Shown: positions 26,424 through 36,312, counted from the first letter of the stretch. The stretch is DNA of 64,000 bases from UBA7985 sp002690455 (GCA_965662775.1 CBFIIW010000007.1:58412-122411), one strand, 5' to 3'. Made by a program: numbers and translations. Notes: generated by a model not told the origin, from the letters alone.

Positions 26424-26693
26424 TTAACGGCGCAGGCCCAGACGCTCGATTAGGGACTGATATCGGCCTTCTTCCTTGCGCTTGACATAGTCGAGCAGTC
26501 GACGGCGCTGACCAACCATGATCAGCAAGCCACGGCGCGAATGGAAGTCGTGTTTGTGTTCTTTCATGTGCTCGGTGAGGTTCTTGATCCGTTCAGTCAG
26601 GATCGCGACCTGCACTTCAGGGGAACCAGTATCGCCAGCCTTGAGCCCGTATTCAGCGACCAGCTCCGCCTTGCGTTCAACAGTAATAGACAT
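26424..26693 (-). CDS. rpsO: 30S ribosomal protein S15
   Basis: S15 binds helices 20-22 of 16S rRNA early in 30S assembly. The 89-residue sequence is complete and typical: DTGSPEVQVAILTERI, LTEHMKEHKHDFHSRRGLL, and VGQRRRLLDYVKRKE. It lies 30 bp after truB on the same strand and upstream of pnp, the conserved truB-rpsO-pnp order. Confidence 0.98.
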   Translation of the reverse strand: MSITVERKAELVAEYGLKAGDTGSPEVQVAILTERIKNLTEHMKEHKHDFHSRRGLLIMVGQRRRLLDYVKRKEEGRYQSLIERLGLRR

Positions 26694-26723
26694 TCAGTAT
26701 TTTCCTTATCGGCAGCATCTTGT

Positions 26724-27647
26724 TTAAAGATTGAAGACACGGAAGGGCTGCAACTGTCCCGCCTCAAACCGCGCCAGCGCCAGCAATTGGCCTTGAGCGG
26801 TCAGAACAACTTCGCTGTCGAGATCAAGATCTCCGAGCTTGTCGATCTGGGACCGGCGCACCAGTGAAACCGGGTTGCCGTTTCGTATGCGAACCGCCTC
26901 CGCCGATTCCAAATCCACAGCCGGGATGCCGGCCAGCGCATGGATTGGATCCGTCAGAAACTCAATCAGGGCGCCGTCTTGCCCCAGTTCTTCAAGTTTT
27001 TCCAGTGAAACCGCCTGTGATTCTCGGAATGGCCCCGTTGCAAGCCGCCGGAGGCTCGTAACGTGGCCTAAGGTACCACAGGCGCGGGCTATGTCCCGCG
27101 CCAGCGCGCGGACGTAAAAGCCTTTTGTCGCTTCAACCTCGAACCGGGCGGCCTCAGAACTGCATTCGAGCAGTTCGAGTCGGTAGACCGTCATGGGCCG
27201 TGCAGCGAGGCTGAAGTCCTCCCCTTCCCGCGCAAGGTCATAGGCGCGTTCACCATCGACCTTGATTGCGGAGACTCGGGGCGGCACTTGCATGATTTCG
27301 CCAAGAAAGCCCACCATTGCCGCGCGCACGTCGGTTTCTGTCGGCCTGTGGTCGCTCGTCTCCACGACCACGCCTTCAATATCATCAGAGTCAGTGGCCG
27401 CACCAAAGGCGACGGTGAACTGGTAGGTCTTTGGACCGTCCATGACGTAGGGAACTGTTTTAGTCGCCTCCCCCAGCGCCACGGCCAATACACCCGTAGC
27501 CAGCGGGTCGAGCGTTCCACCGTGTCCCGCCTTCTGCGCATCAAATAGGCGCCGCACGCGGTTAGCGGTCTCAGTGGACAGCAGCCCTGTGGACTTATCA
27601 ATTATCACCCAGCCATGAACGGGCTGGCCACGTTTGCTTCGCGCCAT
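26724..27647 (-). CDS. truB: tRNA pseudouridine-55 synthase
   Basis: TruB makes pseudouridine 55 in the T-loop of tRNAs. The catalytic aspartate is in the motif GGTLDPLATGVL, preceded by HGWVIIDKSTGL. The RVSAIKVDGERAYDLAR and FYVRALARDIA motifs are also present. The frame is open to 27761; I chose the ATG at 27647 (MARSKRGQPVHGW), which matches family starts and gives 307 residues. It is divergent from the pterin dehydratase with a 73-bp spacer. Confidence 0.95.
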   Translation of the reverse strand: MARSKRGQPVHGWVIIDKSTGLLSTETANRVRRLFDAQKAGHGGTLDPLATGVLAVALGEATKTVPYVMDGPKTYQFTVAFGAATDSDDIEGVVVETSDHRPTETDVRAAMVGFLGEIMQVPPRVSAIKVDGERAYDLAREGEDFSLAARPMTVYRLELLECSSEAARFEVEATKGFYVRALARDIARACGTLGHVTSLRRLATGPFRESQAVSLEKLEELGQDGALIEFLTDPIHALAGIPAVDLESAEAVRIRNGNPVSLVRRSQIDKLGDLDLDSEVVLTAQGQLLALARFEAGQLQPFRVFNL

Positions 27648-27720
27648 AACTCTGTGCTTAACCGTGAAAGTACGTCGAGCGGGGTTCCTACCCCCCTCGC
27701 TAACCAGATGAGAACCCACA

Positions 27721-28071
27721 ATGCCGCACGCCACCCCCCTGTCAGACGAACAAAGGGCCAAACTCGGTCAGGACCACGCGCACTGGACTGCTGTAGACGG
27801 CCGCGACGCGCTGAGCTGCCGCTTCACTGGAGCCAACTTTATCCACGCTTGGGGCTTCATGTCCGCTGTGGCGCTGGAAGCGGAAAAGCTCAACCATCAC
27901 CCCGAATGGTCCAACGTCTACAAAACGGTCGATATCACCCTGACCACCCACGATACAGCTGGGCTATCAGACCTCGACCTACGGCTGATCGCGAAGGTTG
28001 ACGCTCTGGCTGAGCGCCTCGGGGTGACCATTGTTGCCCGTAACCCGACGACGGCTAAGCAGGCTGGCTGA
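27721..28071 (+). CDS. 4a-hydroxytetrahydrobiopterin dehydratase
   Basis: The PCD/DCoH family recycles the 4a-carbinolamine pterin made by aromatic amino acid hydroxylases. The family core is present: F..AWGFMSAVALEAEKLNHHPEWSNVY, with the histidine pair of the active site, then VDITLTTHDTAGLSDLDL. Length is 116 residues. No phenylalanine hydroxylase is nearby, so it may serve another pterin or a moonlighting role. DUF3429 follows 3 bp later and is probably co-transcribed. Confidence 0.93.
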   Translation: MPHATPLSDEQRAKLGQDHAHWTAVDGRDALSCRFTGANFIHAWGFMSAVALEAEKLNHHPEWSNVYKTVDITLTTHDTAGLSDLDLRLIAKVDALAERLGVTIVARNPTTAKQAG

Positions 28072-28073
28072 GC

Positions 28074-28547
28074 ATGCGGCTGGCGTGGATCCTCGGCCTC
28101 GCGGGGCTGCTGCCCTTTGTCCTCGGGCTTAGTGCCACGATCAACGGATCAGGCGCGATCGCGGGGCTAGGTGAACCCATGATTATCCTGGGATTGACCG
28201 TCGATGGCCCGCGGCTGCTCCTGTCTTACGGCGCCGTGATCCTGTCGTTCATGGGCGCCATTCACTGGGGCAGTGCGCTGCAGCAGGCCCCTGTGCGCAG
28301 CTGGCTGTTGGCCGTGTCGGTGCTTCCCGCCCTCTATGGCTGGATGGTGTGGGGGCTGTCGCTTATCAATCCGGATAATTTCCCGCTGGCGCTGTTGTCA
28401 CTCGGCCTCGGCTTTGTGGGGCTGTTGATCTTCGATGTCATCCGTGGGCGAGAGGGTGCCTTCCCGCGCTGGTACACCCGACTGCGCATGGTTCTGACCA
28501 CTGGTGTTGCCGCCTGCCTCAGCTTCGCTGCGCTCTACCAGTTCTGA
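28074..28547 (+). CDS. DUF3429 family membrane protein
   Basis: A 157-residue inner-membrane protein with about five hydrophobic segments. The segment LSYGAVILSFMGAIHWGSAL is the family hallmark (GA.IHWG). Function is unknown for the family. It starts 3 bp after the pterin dehydratase, so the two form an operon. It converges on the universal stress protein gene. Confidence 0.8.
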   Translation: MRLAWILGLAGLLPFVLGLSATINGSGAIAGLGEPMIILGLTVDGPRLLLSYGAVILSFMGAIHWGSALQQAPVRSWLLAVSVLPALYGWMVWGLSLINPDNFPLALLSLGLGFVGLLIFDVIRGREGAFPRWYTRLRMVLTTGVAACLSFAALYQF

Positions 28548-28611
28548 TCCAAGATCCAATATCTGTTACCCCAGATTCTCAGCCGGGCGTTCAGGCCACG
28601 TGGCCACACAT

Positions 28612-29130
28612 TTAATCCTGTGCTTCGTCGACCATAGTGAACTGCCGCTGGATATCCGCTTCGGTCATAGTCGCCGGAACCACGGTAATCGGCACCCGTG
28701 ACTGGTTGATCAGGTTACGGGCCAGCGAGCTTACAAGCGGGCCAGGGTTGTCCCCGACGGCCGCTGCCAAGATGAAGACCACGATGTCCTGCCGTTCTTG
28801 GATAAGCTCAAGGATTGCATCGGCACGATTGCCCAACCGGACAAAGTTGAGCGGATCGCGGCCTGAGAGCCGCACCACGTCCGCCGCATTCCTCGCGAGC
28901 AGGTGGTTGGCTTCCTCGATCGCTTCCTGTTCTGCCATCTCCCGCAGGCTGGCCCAGTGCATGAAACTGTCTGGCTCTATCACACGCAGAAGTGCCACCC
29001 GGCCATTGGTGGCGCGAGCGCGAGCGCAGGCATAGGCCAGCGCAACTGAAGACTCATCCGAATCATCGATGACGACAAGCAGTAGCGGCAACGCATTCAC
29101 GGCTGTGGTCGGGGCGGACGCCTCCGTCAT
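28612..29130 (-). CDS. Universal stress protein family
   Basis: A single Usp domain with the ATP-site elements LLVVIDDSDESSVALAYA at the start and, near the end, a weak form of the G-x2-G-x9-G(S/T) loop (GDNPGPLVSSLARNLINQSRVPITVVPA). The exact spacing is not standard, so ATP binding is uncertain. A TTG lies at 29142, but the ATG at 29130 follows GGGAG by 5 nt and is preferred (172 residues). In related genomes the gene follows trpS; here a TauE + TIGR02186 pair lies between. Confidence 0.8.
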   Translation of the reverse strand: MTEASAPTTAVNALPLLLVVIDDSDESSVALAYACARARATNGRVALLRVIEPDSFMHWASLREMAEQEAIEEANHLLARNAADVVRLSGRDPLNFVRLGNRADAILELIQERQDIVVFILAAAVGDNPGPLVSSLARNLINQSRVPITVVPATMTEADIQRQFTMVDEAQD

Positions 29131-29164
29131 GGATTCTCCCAACGTGGTTACAGGATCAGGGGCC

Positions 29165-29920
29165 TTAGCGCCGGTTACGGAATACCCTTTCGGTGAACCA
29201 GCCGGCCGAAAGTGCTACTAATACGCATAGCAGCCCATATAGAAAAGCATAATCTTTTGCGCCGCGCGACACGAGTGCCACAAACCCGCGTTGTCTGATC
29301 TGAAATGTTTCTGCCGCAAGGACCACAGGCGCGGCCTTTGTTTCACCGTCTACGGCGGTTTCGTCCTGAAATATCTCAATCTGGTAACGGCCTGGTGGTG
29401 CGCTGGCCGGGAGCGGTATTTCAGCAAAAAACAGCCCGGTGGGCTCCAACTTGATCGCACCAGGGAGGATCAGCAAGGCGCCTTCACGCATCAACGCTTC
29501 TTCCAACGGGCTTTCGCTCGTGTATGCCGGAGCAACAGTCGAGGTTAGCTCGGCGCGGACTGATGGAATCCGCTGGGGTGCACCATCGATGGGCTCATTC
29601 ACTTTGATGCCAAAGCGGCGCACGCTTTCAGTAAAAACTACATCGCGCGGGGGACCTGTGAGTTCCAGCCGCACCGGCAGCTCAGGGGAAGCGGTTGAAC
29701 CGAAAACCCGCACAATGACCTTTCCAGTGAACAGTCCTACAGTCACCTGACTCTCAACCGCAGCGACATCAGGGCCCTGCGCGCGCGGGGCCGCGGCCAG
29801 ACTTAGTCCCATTGCCAGTCCCAGTGCCGCCAGCGTGGCCAGCACCGCGAACGGGATTTGGCGCAGGCCCGCTAGCGCACGACGCGTCTCAACCGATCTA
29901 GAATTATTGCGCTCAGCCAT
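29165..29920 (-). CDS. TIGR02186-type alphaproteobacterial membrane protein
   Basis: Resembles the alphaproteobacterial transmembrane family TIGR02186, usually found beside TauE/SafE genes. An N-terminal hydrophobic segment (LATLAALGLAMGLSLAAA) could be a signal or anchor. A beta-rich outer domain follows (VGLFTGKVIVRVFGSTA..., VPVRLELTGPPRDVVFTE), with a last membrane segment near the C-terminus (FLYGLLCVLVALSAGWF). I chose the ATG at 29920; the upstream TauE stop overlaps it by 8 bp. This gives 251 residues. The role is unknown but likely tied to the TauE exporter. Confidence 0.75.
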   Translation of the reverse strand: MAERNNSRSVETRRALAGLRQIPFAVLATLAALGLAMGLSLAAAPRAQGPDVAAVESQVTVGLFTGKVIVRVFGSTASPELPVRLELTGPPRDVVFTESVRRFGIKVNEPIDGAPQRIPSVRAELTSTVAPAYTSESPLEEALMREGALLILPGAIKLEPTGLFFAEIPLPASAPPGRYQIEIFQDETAVDGETKAAPVVLAAETFQIRQRGFVALVSRGAKDYAFLYGLLCVLVALSAGWFTERVFRNRR

Positions 29921-30839
29921 GACCCGAACCTCCATGACCGAACGAGAACTGCACCGTTGGACCACCAACGAGCAGATCCATCAGAATCTTGATGCAAACG
30001 GCGAGTACGATCAGCGCCAGCAAGACCCGCAGCTGTTCCGCATTGAATCGACCGGACAGGCGTACGCCGATCTGCGCGCCAATGACCCCTCCGAGCAGCA
30101 GCAATCCCGCCAGCACCAAGTCGACGGTTCCGTTAAACCAAGCATGCTGCAGCGTGTTATTTGCGGTGACAAAGATGATCGTAAACAACGACGTGCCTAC
30201 TACGACCAGCGTCGGCATACCGAGCAGGTAGATCATCGCCGGCACCATGATAAAGCCGCCGCCTACACCCATGATTGCGCTCAGGAAACCGACACCAACA
30301 CCAACGGTAATCGGCAGTAGCGCAGAGATATAGAGTTTGGAGCGCGGGAACTTCGTACGGAAAGGCAAGCCGTGCATGAAACCATGCCTCCGGCGCAGGC
30401 TGACAGCCTTGCCCGCGCGGCGGCGCAAGATCGCCTGCAGGCTTTCCACCAGCATCATGCCCCCGACACCGCCGAGGAACAAAACATAGAAAATCTGGAT
30501 TACCAGATCCACAGAACCCAGTGCGACCAGCCAGCGGAAAACAAAGACGCCAACCGTGGAACCGAGGAGGCCACCCGCGATCAGCAGCAGGCCCATTTTT
30601 ATATCGAGGTTACCACGCCGGAAATGTGCCAGCGAGCCGGATACCGATGCCGCACAAATCTGAGTCGCTTCCGTTGACACCGCGACTGAAGGCGGAATGC
30701 CAAGGAAAAACAGTATCGGGGCCATCAGGAAACCACCGCCAACGCCGAACATGCCACTCATGGCGCCAACTAGCGCCCCGAAGAACACAATGACAAAAGG
30801 GTTTGTCGCCATCTCCGCAATCGGAAGGTACATACTCAT
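29913..30839 (-). CDS. Sulfite/sulfonate exporter TauE/SafE family protein
   Basis: A TauE/SafE-type membrane permease of 308 residues. The two half-repeats are visible: FFGALVGAMSGMFGVGGGFLMAPILFFLG and VGVGVGFLSAIMGVGGGFIMVPAMIYLLG, each with the G-x-GGG-F motif. The family exports small organosulfur anions or takes them up; the substrate is not assignable. It overlaps the TIGR02186 gene by 8 bp and follows trpS by 56 bp. Confidence 0.85.
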   Translation of the reverse strand: MSMYLPIAEMATNPFVIVFFGALVGAMSGMFGVGGGFLMAPILFFLGIPPSVAVSTEATQICAASVSGSLAHFRRGNLDIKMGLLLIAGGLLGSTVGVFVFRWLVALGSVDLVIQIFYVLFLGGVGGMMLVESLQAILRRRAGKAVSLRRRHGFMHGLPFRTKFPRSKLYISALLPITVGVGVGFLSAIMGVGGGFIMVPAMIYLLGMPTLVVVGTSLFTIIFVTANNTLQHAWFNGTVDLVLAGLLLLGGVIGAQIGVRLSGRFNAEQLRVLLALIVLAVCIKILMDLLVGGPTVQFSFGHGGSGHG

Positions 30840-30895
30840 TGCTTCGATGCGTCCTCCCTTTGCTTCATGACGTCATTCTCGCCTTTGCTCTCGTA

Positions 30896-31945
30896 TCAGG
30901 CGCGCAGCATGCCAACGATGTCGTAGACCTGCTCGACAACGGGATCGGCGATTTCGCGGGCGCGTGCTGCACCCTCGCGCAGCACGCCGTCGACGTAGGC
31001 GGAGTCATCGAGCAGACGTTGCATCTCCCCGCCGATCGGGGCGAGCTGGTCAACCGCCCGCTCAGTCAGCATGGCCTTGAAGTCGCTGAACGACTTGCCC
31101 GCCACGTCCGCTAGTACCGTGCGCAGATCTTCGCGCCCCAACGCGGCGTAGATGGCGATTAGATTGGTGGCCTCAGGCCGCTCTTTGACGAAGGCCTCGG
31201 TGATAGCCCCGTCGTCGCCCAGCACTTCGACACCCGGCAGAGCAGCGGGATCGGTCTTGGCGCGCCGAATTTTGTTGGCGATGGCATCTGCGCCGTCGGT
31301 CATGTTGATGCGGCTCATGTCCGACGGATCGGACTTGGACATTTTCTTTGCCCCGTCACGCAGTGACATGATCCGGGCTTCAGCCCCAAGGATCAGCGGC
31401 TCGATCATGGGGAAAAAATCGACGCCGAAGTCGTTGTTGAACTTACCGGCGATGTCGCGGGTCAGTTCCAAGTGCTGCTTCTGGTCCTCGCCCACCGGAA
31501 CGTGGGTAGCACGGTAGACGAGGATGTCAGCCGCCTGCAGAACCGGATAGCCGTATAAGCCTACTGAAGCGGCTTCACGGTTCTTCCCAGCCTTGTCCTT
31601 GAACTGCGTCATGCGATTGAGCCAACCCACCCGCGCGACACAGTTGAAAATCCAGGCCAGCTCTGCATGGGCCCGAACCTGCGACTGATTGAAGATGATA
31701 GCGTTCTTCGGATTGATTCCGGCGGCAAGGAAAGCGGCGGTAATTTCCCGCGTCTGATCAGCGAGCCTTTTCGGATCCTGCCAGGTCGTAATCGCATGCA
31801 GGTCAACGACACAATAGACGCACTCGTAGTCGTCCTGAAGATCGGCGAAGTTGCGGACCGCGCCAAGGTAGTTTCCAAGGTGCAGCCCGCCTGTGGGCTG
31901 AACCCCGGAGAATATCCGCGCTTTGGTCGAACTTGACTTGGTCAT
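30896..31945 (-). CDS. trpS: Tryptophanyl-tRNA synthetase
   Basis: A class I synthetase that charges tRNA-Trp. The HIGH-type motif is GGLHLGNYLG and the KMSKS motif is KKMSKSDPSD. The remaining core (VDLHAITTW.DP, RVGWLNRMTQFKDK, GYPVLQAADIL.YRATHVPVGEDQKQHLEL) is intact. Length is 349 residues, normal for bacteria. It lies downstream of murJ with a 69-bp gap on the minus strand, part of the mutS-glnD-murJ-trpS run. Confidence 0.97.
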   Translation of the reverse strand: MTKSSSTKARIFSGVQPTGGLHLGNYLGAVRNFADLQDDYECVYCVVDLHAITTWQDPKRLADQTREITAAFLAAGINPKNAIIFNQSQVRAHAELAWIFNCVARVGWLNRMTQFKDKAGKNREAASVGLYGYPVLQAADILVYRATHVPVGEDQKQHLELTRDIAGKFNNDFGVDFFPMIEPLILGAEARIMSLRDGAKKMSKSDPSDMSRINMTDGADAIANKIRRAKTDPAALPGVEVLGDDGAITEAFVKERPEATNLIAIYAALGREDLRTVLADVAGKSFSDFKAMLTERAVDQLAPIGGEMQRLLDDSAYVDGVLREGAARAREIADPVVEQVYDIVGMLRA

Positions 31946-32014
31946 GGCGCTGCTCCCTGAATTTGAGGCGGCCTGAAAATCTGGTGTCCCTATGGCGCTC
32001 TAACGCTGGTCGGG

Positions 32015-33607
32015 TCAAGCCGAGGGCCTGCCCAGTCGCCGCAACGCAGCTATGGCAGAAGGCGGCACTGCATTCATAACAATGCACATCAATACGTAAG
32101 TGACAATCCCGACCAACACGAGTCCAGCCATGGTCGGCACGCGTTGCCAAGCAGTCCCAGTAGCGAAGATTTCATCACCGAGCCCGCGCAACAGCCAAAG
32201 CACAGCGCCCATGACAACTGCGGCACCGCATACGCGCACAAGAAATGCCACCAGTCCTCTGTCCGGACGCCAGAGCCCGCGCGCGCCAGTCAGCCAGGCC
32301 GCTGCGAGTGCCTGCAGCCACGCCGCTATCGCGATCGACAGCCCCAGCCCGAAGACCCCGATTGCGGGGAACAGGCTCAGAGCCAGCGCTACCTGAACCG
32401 CAACGCCAGCAAGCGTGAGCAACATCGGGGTCAACGTATCTTTACGAGCAAAGAATACCGGATACAGCACCCGCTGCAGGATCACCGGCAACAGTCCGAG
32501 CGACAGCGCCATCAGAATCCAACCTGCCTCCTGCGCCGCTTCCGCGTCGAAGCGACCATACTGAAACAGAGTCGAAAGTATCTCTCGTGGCATAATAAGC
32601 AGTGCAACTGTCGCCGGTATGGCAACAAACCCGGCGAGCAGCATGCCGTCACCAATGGTTCGACTCGCACCATCATCATCGCCGTCGTTGAGCGCCCGCG
32701 ATAACGTTGGCAGGATCACCACGCCGAAGGCAATGCCGATAATCGCCAGTGGTAGGAAATAGAGTCGCTCGGCGAAATACAGCTGACTCTGCGCGCCCAC
32801 GATGTCCGAAGCCAGCGCCCGGTTTAGCAGCGAAGAAATCTGCAGCCCCGCTGCCGAAGCGACTCCCGGCCCCATGAGCAGGATCATGACCCTCATCCGC
32901 CGGTCTATCCGCGGCAGGCGTGGCACCACCGTCACCCCGACCAGCAGACTTGCCAGCAACCAGGTCAGACCAAACTGAAAGAAGCCAGCCCCCAAGACCC
33001 CCACGCTCAGCACGTGTGCCGGATAGCCAACCACCGGTACCGCCAGCACCAGTGCTGCAATCAGAATAACGTTGTAGCCAATTTGTACGCCCGGTCCGGG
33101 TGCAAAACGCCCGTTGGCATTAAGGATCGCCGTGCATAGCGCCATCAGGCTTATCAGGATCAGATAACCGAACATAAGCCGGCTGAACAAAACTGCGAGA
33201 ACAAAGCGCTCGCCGCCTGGGGCGTAGCCCTGAGAAAGAAAGCCGATCACTGCCGGCATTTGCCACAGGATCAGAACGCTGAGCGGTACCAGAATCACGA
33301 GCAACAGGGTCATTATTTGCCCCGCAAACCGCGCTGCTGCGGCCTTGCCTTCCTTGGTCTGGTGCTCGGTATATGTCGGCACGAAGGCCGCGTTGAAAGC
33401 GCCCTCTGCAAAGATCTGACGGAACGAGTTGGGTAAGGTCAGCGCAAATGTGAAAGCGTCACCTACAGGCCCAGTGCCAATGATCACAGCCATAAACACA
33501 TCACGGACATAGCCCAGCATTCGGCTGATCAATGTCAGCCCGCTGACAGTACCAACCGATCGGGCCAACCGACCGCCGTCACCGCGCGGGTCCGTCTCCT
33601 TAGCCAC
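32015..33607 (-). CDS. murJ: Lipid II flippase MurJ
   Basis: MurJ moves lipid-linked wall precursor across the inner membrane. The family start SGLTLISRMLGYVRDV and LPNSFRQIFAEGAFNAAFVP, together with the FARKDTLTPM segment near the C-terminal half, are complete. There are about 14 hydrophobic segments in 530 residues. It overlaps glnD by 8 bp and is likely co-transcribed with it. Confidence 0.95.
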   Translation of the reverse strand: MAKETDPRGDGGRLARSVGTVSGLTLISRMLGYVRDVFMAVIIGTGPVGDAFTFALTLPNSFRQIFAEGAFNAAFVPTYTEHQTKEGKAAAARFAGQIMTLLLVILVPLSVLILWQMPAVIGFLSQGYAPGGERFVLAVLFSRLMFGYLILISLMALCTAILNANGRFAPGPGVQIGYNVILIAALVLAVPVVGYPAHVLSVGVLGAGFFQFGLTWLLASLLVGVTVVPRLPRIDRRMRVMILLMGPGVASAAGLQISSLLNRALASDIVGAQSQLYFAERLYFLPLAIIGIAFGVVILPTLSRALNDGDDDGASRTIGDGMLLAGFVAIPATVALLIMPREILSTLFQYGRFDAEAAQEAGWILMALSLGLLPVILQRVLYPVFFARKDTLTPMLLTLAGVAVQVALALSLFPAIGVFGLGLSIAIAAWLQALAAAWLTGARGLWRPDRGLVAFLVRVCGAAVVMGAVLWLLRGLGDEIFATGTAWQRVPTMAGLVLVGIVTYVLMCIVMNAVPPSAIAALRRLGRPSA

Positions 33608-36308
33608 GACTGAGGCTTTCCATCACCCGGTCTTTGATGCGCTTCACGCGATCTTCGCTTTCGACCTTTCCACCCAACCCATCGAGCAGGTAGAAAACGT
33701 CGACATAGCGCTGACCGTACGAGCTGATCTTGGCACTGTGGATTGCCAGCCCATCCGCACCCAGCGCGCGGGTGATGCGATACAGCTCGCCGGGCCGGTT
33801 AGGGCCGCTGACTTCCAGCAGTGTGAAGTTCTCTGACGCTTTGTTATTAACGACAATCGCGTGGTCGGGGTCGAGGACCTGTAGACGCTGCGATCGACGC
33901 TTCAGGCGCTTTTCGATCTCGGGGCCAAGCGGCAGCTGCCCGGTCACAACCCGTTCGATGGTCTCATGCAGGCGCGTGCACTGACCAGGGTCCAGCGCCT
34001 CTCCGTTAGAGGTTGAGACCGCAAAGGTATCGAGCACCATTGAATTGCCCAGCGTATGCGCCTTGGCGCCGTCGATATCGTGCCCGCAGACCCCGACTGA
34101 ACCAGCAATTCCGGCAAACATGCCAGCGTGGTCCAGAACATAGACAAACACCTCGGTCCAGCCTTCGCCTTCGTGCTGACGGAAGGAGACCCCGATTTTA
34201 CGACCGTTGTCCTCGGTCTCGGCAATCAACCTCAGATGGCACACAATAGTCTCGGAATCATAGGCCAGCCAGTACGGACGCGGAGCAGCATCACACAGGA
34301 TCTTGAAGGCGGCCTGGTGTTCGTCAGGCACGGCCTGCTCAACGGCTTTCTTTCGCTCACGTGACCGATCAAGCTCCCGCGCGGTGGAGCTCTCGTTTTC
34401 ACCGCCCAGCGCGAGTACGTCCGCCACGCCGACGAAGAGCTGTCCCAGCAACGATGCCTTCCAGCCGTTCCAGACATCGGGTCCGACAGCACGAATATCG
34501 GCCACCGTCAGCACAAACAACGCCTGCAGTCGCTCCAGTGACCCCACCCGCTCAGCAAACTCCCGAACTTCGGTCGGATCGTCGATATCGCGCTGAAAGG
34601 CGACGGCGGACATGGTGAGGTGTTCCCGGATCAGCCAGGAAACAAAGGCGGTTTCGCTCTCGCTCAGGCCCATGCGTGGCGCCATGGTGCGCGCCATCTC
34701 GGCACCGAGGATCTCGTGCGGCTTATCGCGACCCTTCATCAGGTCGTGCAGCAGCATGGCAACGAACAGAGCACGGGTCTGGACGATATCACCGAATACT
34801 GCGGTTGCTCTTCCCATACCTTCGTCGCCCTCGTCATTGGCGATGCGATGCATAATCCCAACCGCGCGCAGGGTATGCTCGTCGACCGTGTAGTGGTGAT
34901 AGCGGTTGAACTGCATCATCCCCACAACTGCGCGGAATTCAGGCAGAAGATAGCCCAGCACCGACGTGTCATTCATCAATCTTAGCAGTTCCAGTGGATT
35001 GCGGGGGTGGCAGAGAATATCGAGGAAAATGGCATTCGCGTCGGGGTCATCCTGCAAGTTATGAACTGAGACGAGCCGGGCCTTTTGCGTGATAGCGCGA
35101 AGGGTCTTGGGGTGGATCTCCATGCCTTCGTCGTGTGCGATTTTGAAGATACGGATCAGGTCTACGGGATGATCCTCGAAATGGCGGGCGGTGCGAGCGC
35201 GCAGTCGATTGTTCTGCACGCGGAAGCCTTCTACCTCACTGCGTGGGATCAGAAATGCAGGTAAACTCAGGCTGCCCTCCGCCTGCACATCGTCAAGCAC
35301 GCTTGCTAGCACGAAGTAAGACAGCGCGCCGACATCGCGGGTCATCTTGTAATACCGGGTCATGAAGCGCTCGACCCCCTGGCGGCCGCCACGGCGGGCA
35401 TAGCCCAGCGCCTTGGCGATATCGAGCTGCAGGTCAAAGGTAAGCCGGTCTTCTCCGCGGCCAGTATTGAGGTGCAGGTGGAACCGCACGGTCCAGAAAA
35501 AGGTCTCTGCTGTGCGCATATGCTCAGCCTGCGCCGCCGTGAGCAGACCGTTCCGGTGCAGCGCTTCAGGACCAGCATCGTCGTAGCGCGCGCGGGTTAT
35601 CCAATAGAGCGTGTGCAGGTCGCGCAGGCCACCGATTCCTTCTTTGACATGAGGTTCCAGCGCATAGCGGCTGTTGCCCGGCTGAAGGTAGCGCTGTCTC
35701 CGTTCTTCGATCTTCTCATCGGTGAATTTCCGGCTTCTGCCGCCCTGTACCATGGAGCTAATTTTGGCACCTAACCGGCGGGCCAGTGCGACATCGCCGC
35801 AAATCATGCGATTTTCAATCATCGCGGTCAGGGTGCGAACGTCGTCATTCGCCTCGCTGACGCACTGGCGCATTGACCGAACCGCCTGCCCGACCTTGAA
35901 TCCTGAATCCCAGAGCACGTAGAGCAAAGCCTCTACCGCTTTGGCCGAGGGGTCACTGATGGGATTTTGGGTCAGGAAGAGCAGGTCGATGTCAGAAAAC
36001 GGGGCCAGTTGCCCACGGCCATAGCCGCCCAGCCCGATCAGACTGATGGGCGTTCGGCGACTGCCAGGCAAGGCATCCTGAATAAATTCGAACAGGTGCG
36101 CGATCACAAAGTCAGTCCAGTGCGCCAGACGCTGCGCCGCCGTCCATCCATTGTCATCCCCGACGAGCAGGCTGTCGTGGAGCTGCGCCAATACAGCCGC
36201 GCGCTGCTCGCGGATTTGGCGCACCAATTCATCGCGATCTTCGGTGAAGGGGTTACCGTCACCAAAATCGGGCAGGATGGGCGGGTTCATGTCAACGAGC
36301 ATGGTCAT
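33600..36308 (-). CDS. glnD: Bifunctional uridylyltransferase/uridylyl-removing enzyme GlnD
   Basis: GlnD senses glutamine and adds or removes UMP on PII proteins, controlling nitrogen assimilation. The nucleotidyltransferase signature LIGLGGYGRGQLAPFSDID is at residues 90-108 with the catalytic Asp106 and Asp108. The HD domain contains AMLLHDLMKGRDKPH, near residue 525. Two ACT domains close the protein (VFVYVLDHAGMFAGIAGSV and LLEVSGPNRPGELYRITRAL). Length is 902 residues. It lies 4 bp past mutS and overlaps murJ by 8 bp. Confidence 0.96.
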   Translation of the reverse strand: MTMLVDMNPPILPDFGDGNPFTEDRDELVRQIREQRAAVLAQLHDSLLVGDDNGWTAAQRLAHWTDFVIAHLFEFIQDALPGSRRTPISLIGLGGYGRGQLAPFSDIDLLFLTQNPISDPSAKAVEALLYVLWDSGFKVGQAVRSMRQCVSEANDDVRTLTAMIENRMICGDVALARRLGAKISSMVQGGRSRKFTDEKIEERRQRYLQPGNSRYALEPHVKEGIGGLRDLHTLYWITRARYDDAGPEALHRNGLLTAAQAEHMRTAETFFWTVRFHLHLNTGRGEDRLTFDLQLDIAKALGYARRGGRQGVERFMTRYYKMTRDVGALSYFVLASVLDDVQAEGSLSLPAFLIPRSEVEGFRVQNNRLRARTARHFEDHPVDLIRIFKIAHDEGMEIHPKTLRAITQKARLVSVHNLQDDPDANAIFLDILCHPRNPLELLRLMNDTSVLGYLLPEFRAVVGMMQFNRYHHYTVDEHTLRAVGIMHRIANDEGDEGMGRATAVFGDIVQTRALFVAMLLHDLMKGRDKPHEILGAEMARTMAPRMGLSESETAFVSWLIREHLTMSAVAFQRDIDDPTEVREFAERVGSLERLQALFVLTVADIRAVGPDVWNGWKASLLGQLFVGVADVLALGGENESSTARELDRSRERKKAVEQAVPDEHQAAFKILCDAAPRPYWLAYDSETIVCHLRLIAETEDNGRKIGVSFRQHEGEGWTEVFVYVLDHAGMFAGIAGSVGVCGHDIDGAKAHTLGNSMVLDTFAVSTSNGEALDPGQCTRLHETIERVVTGQLPLGPEIEKRLKRRSQRLQVLDPDHAIVVNNKASENFTLLEVSGPNRPGELYRITRALGADGLAIHSAKISSYGQRYVDVFYLLDGLGGKVESEDRVKRIKDRVMESLSRG

Positions 36309-36312
36309 GCAG

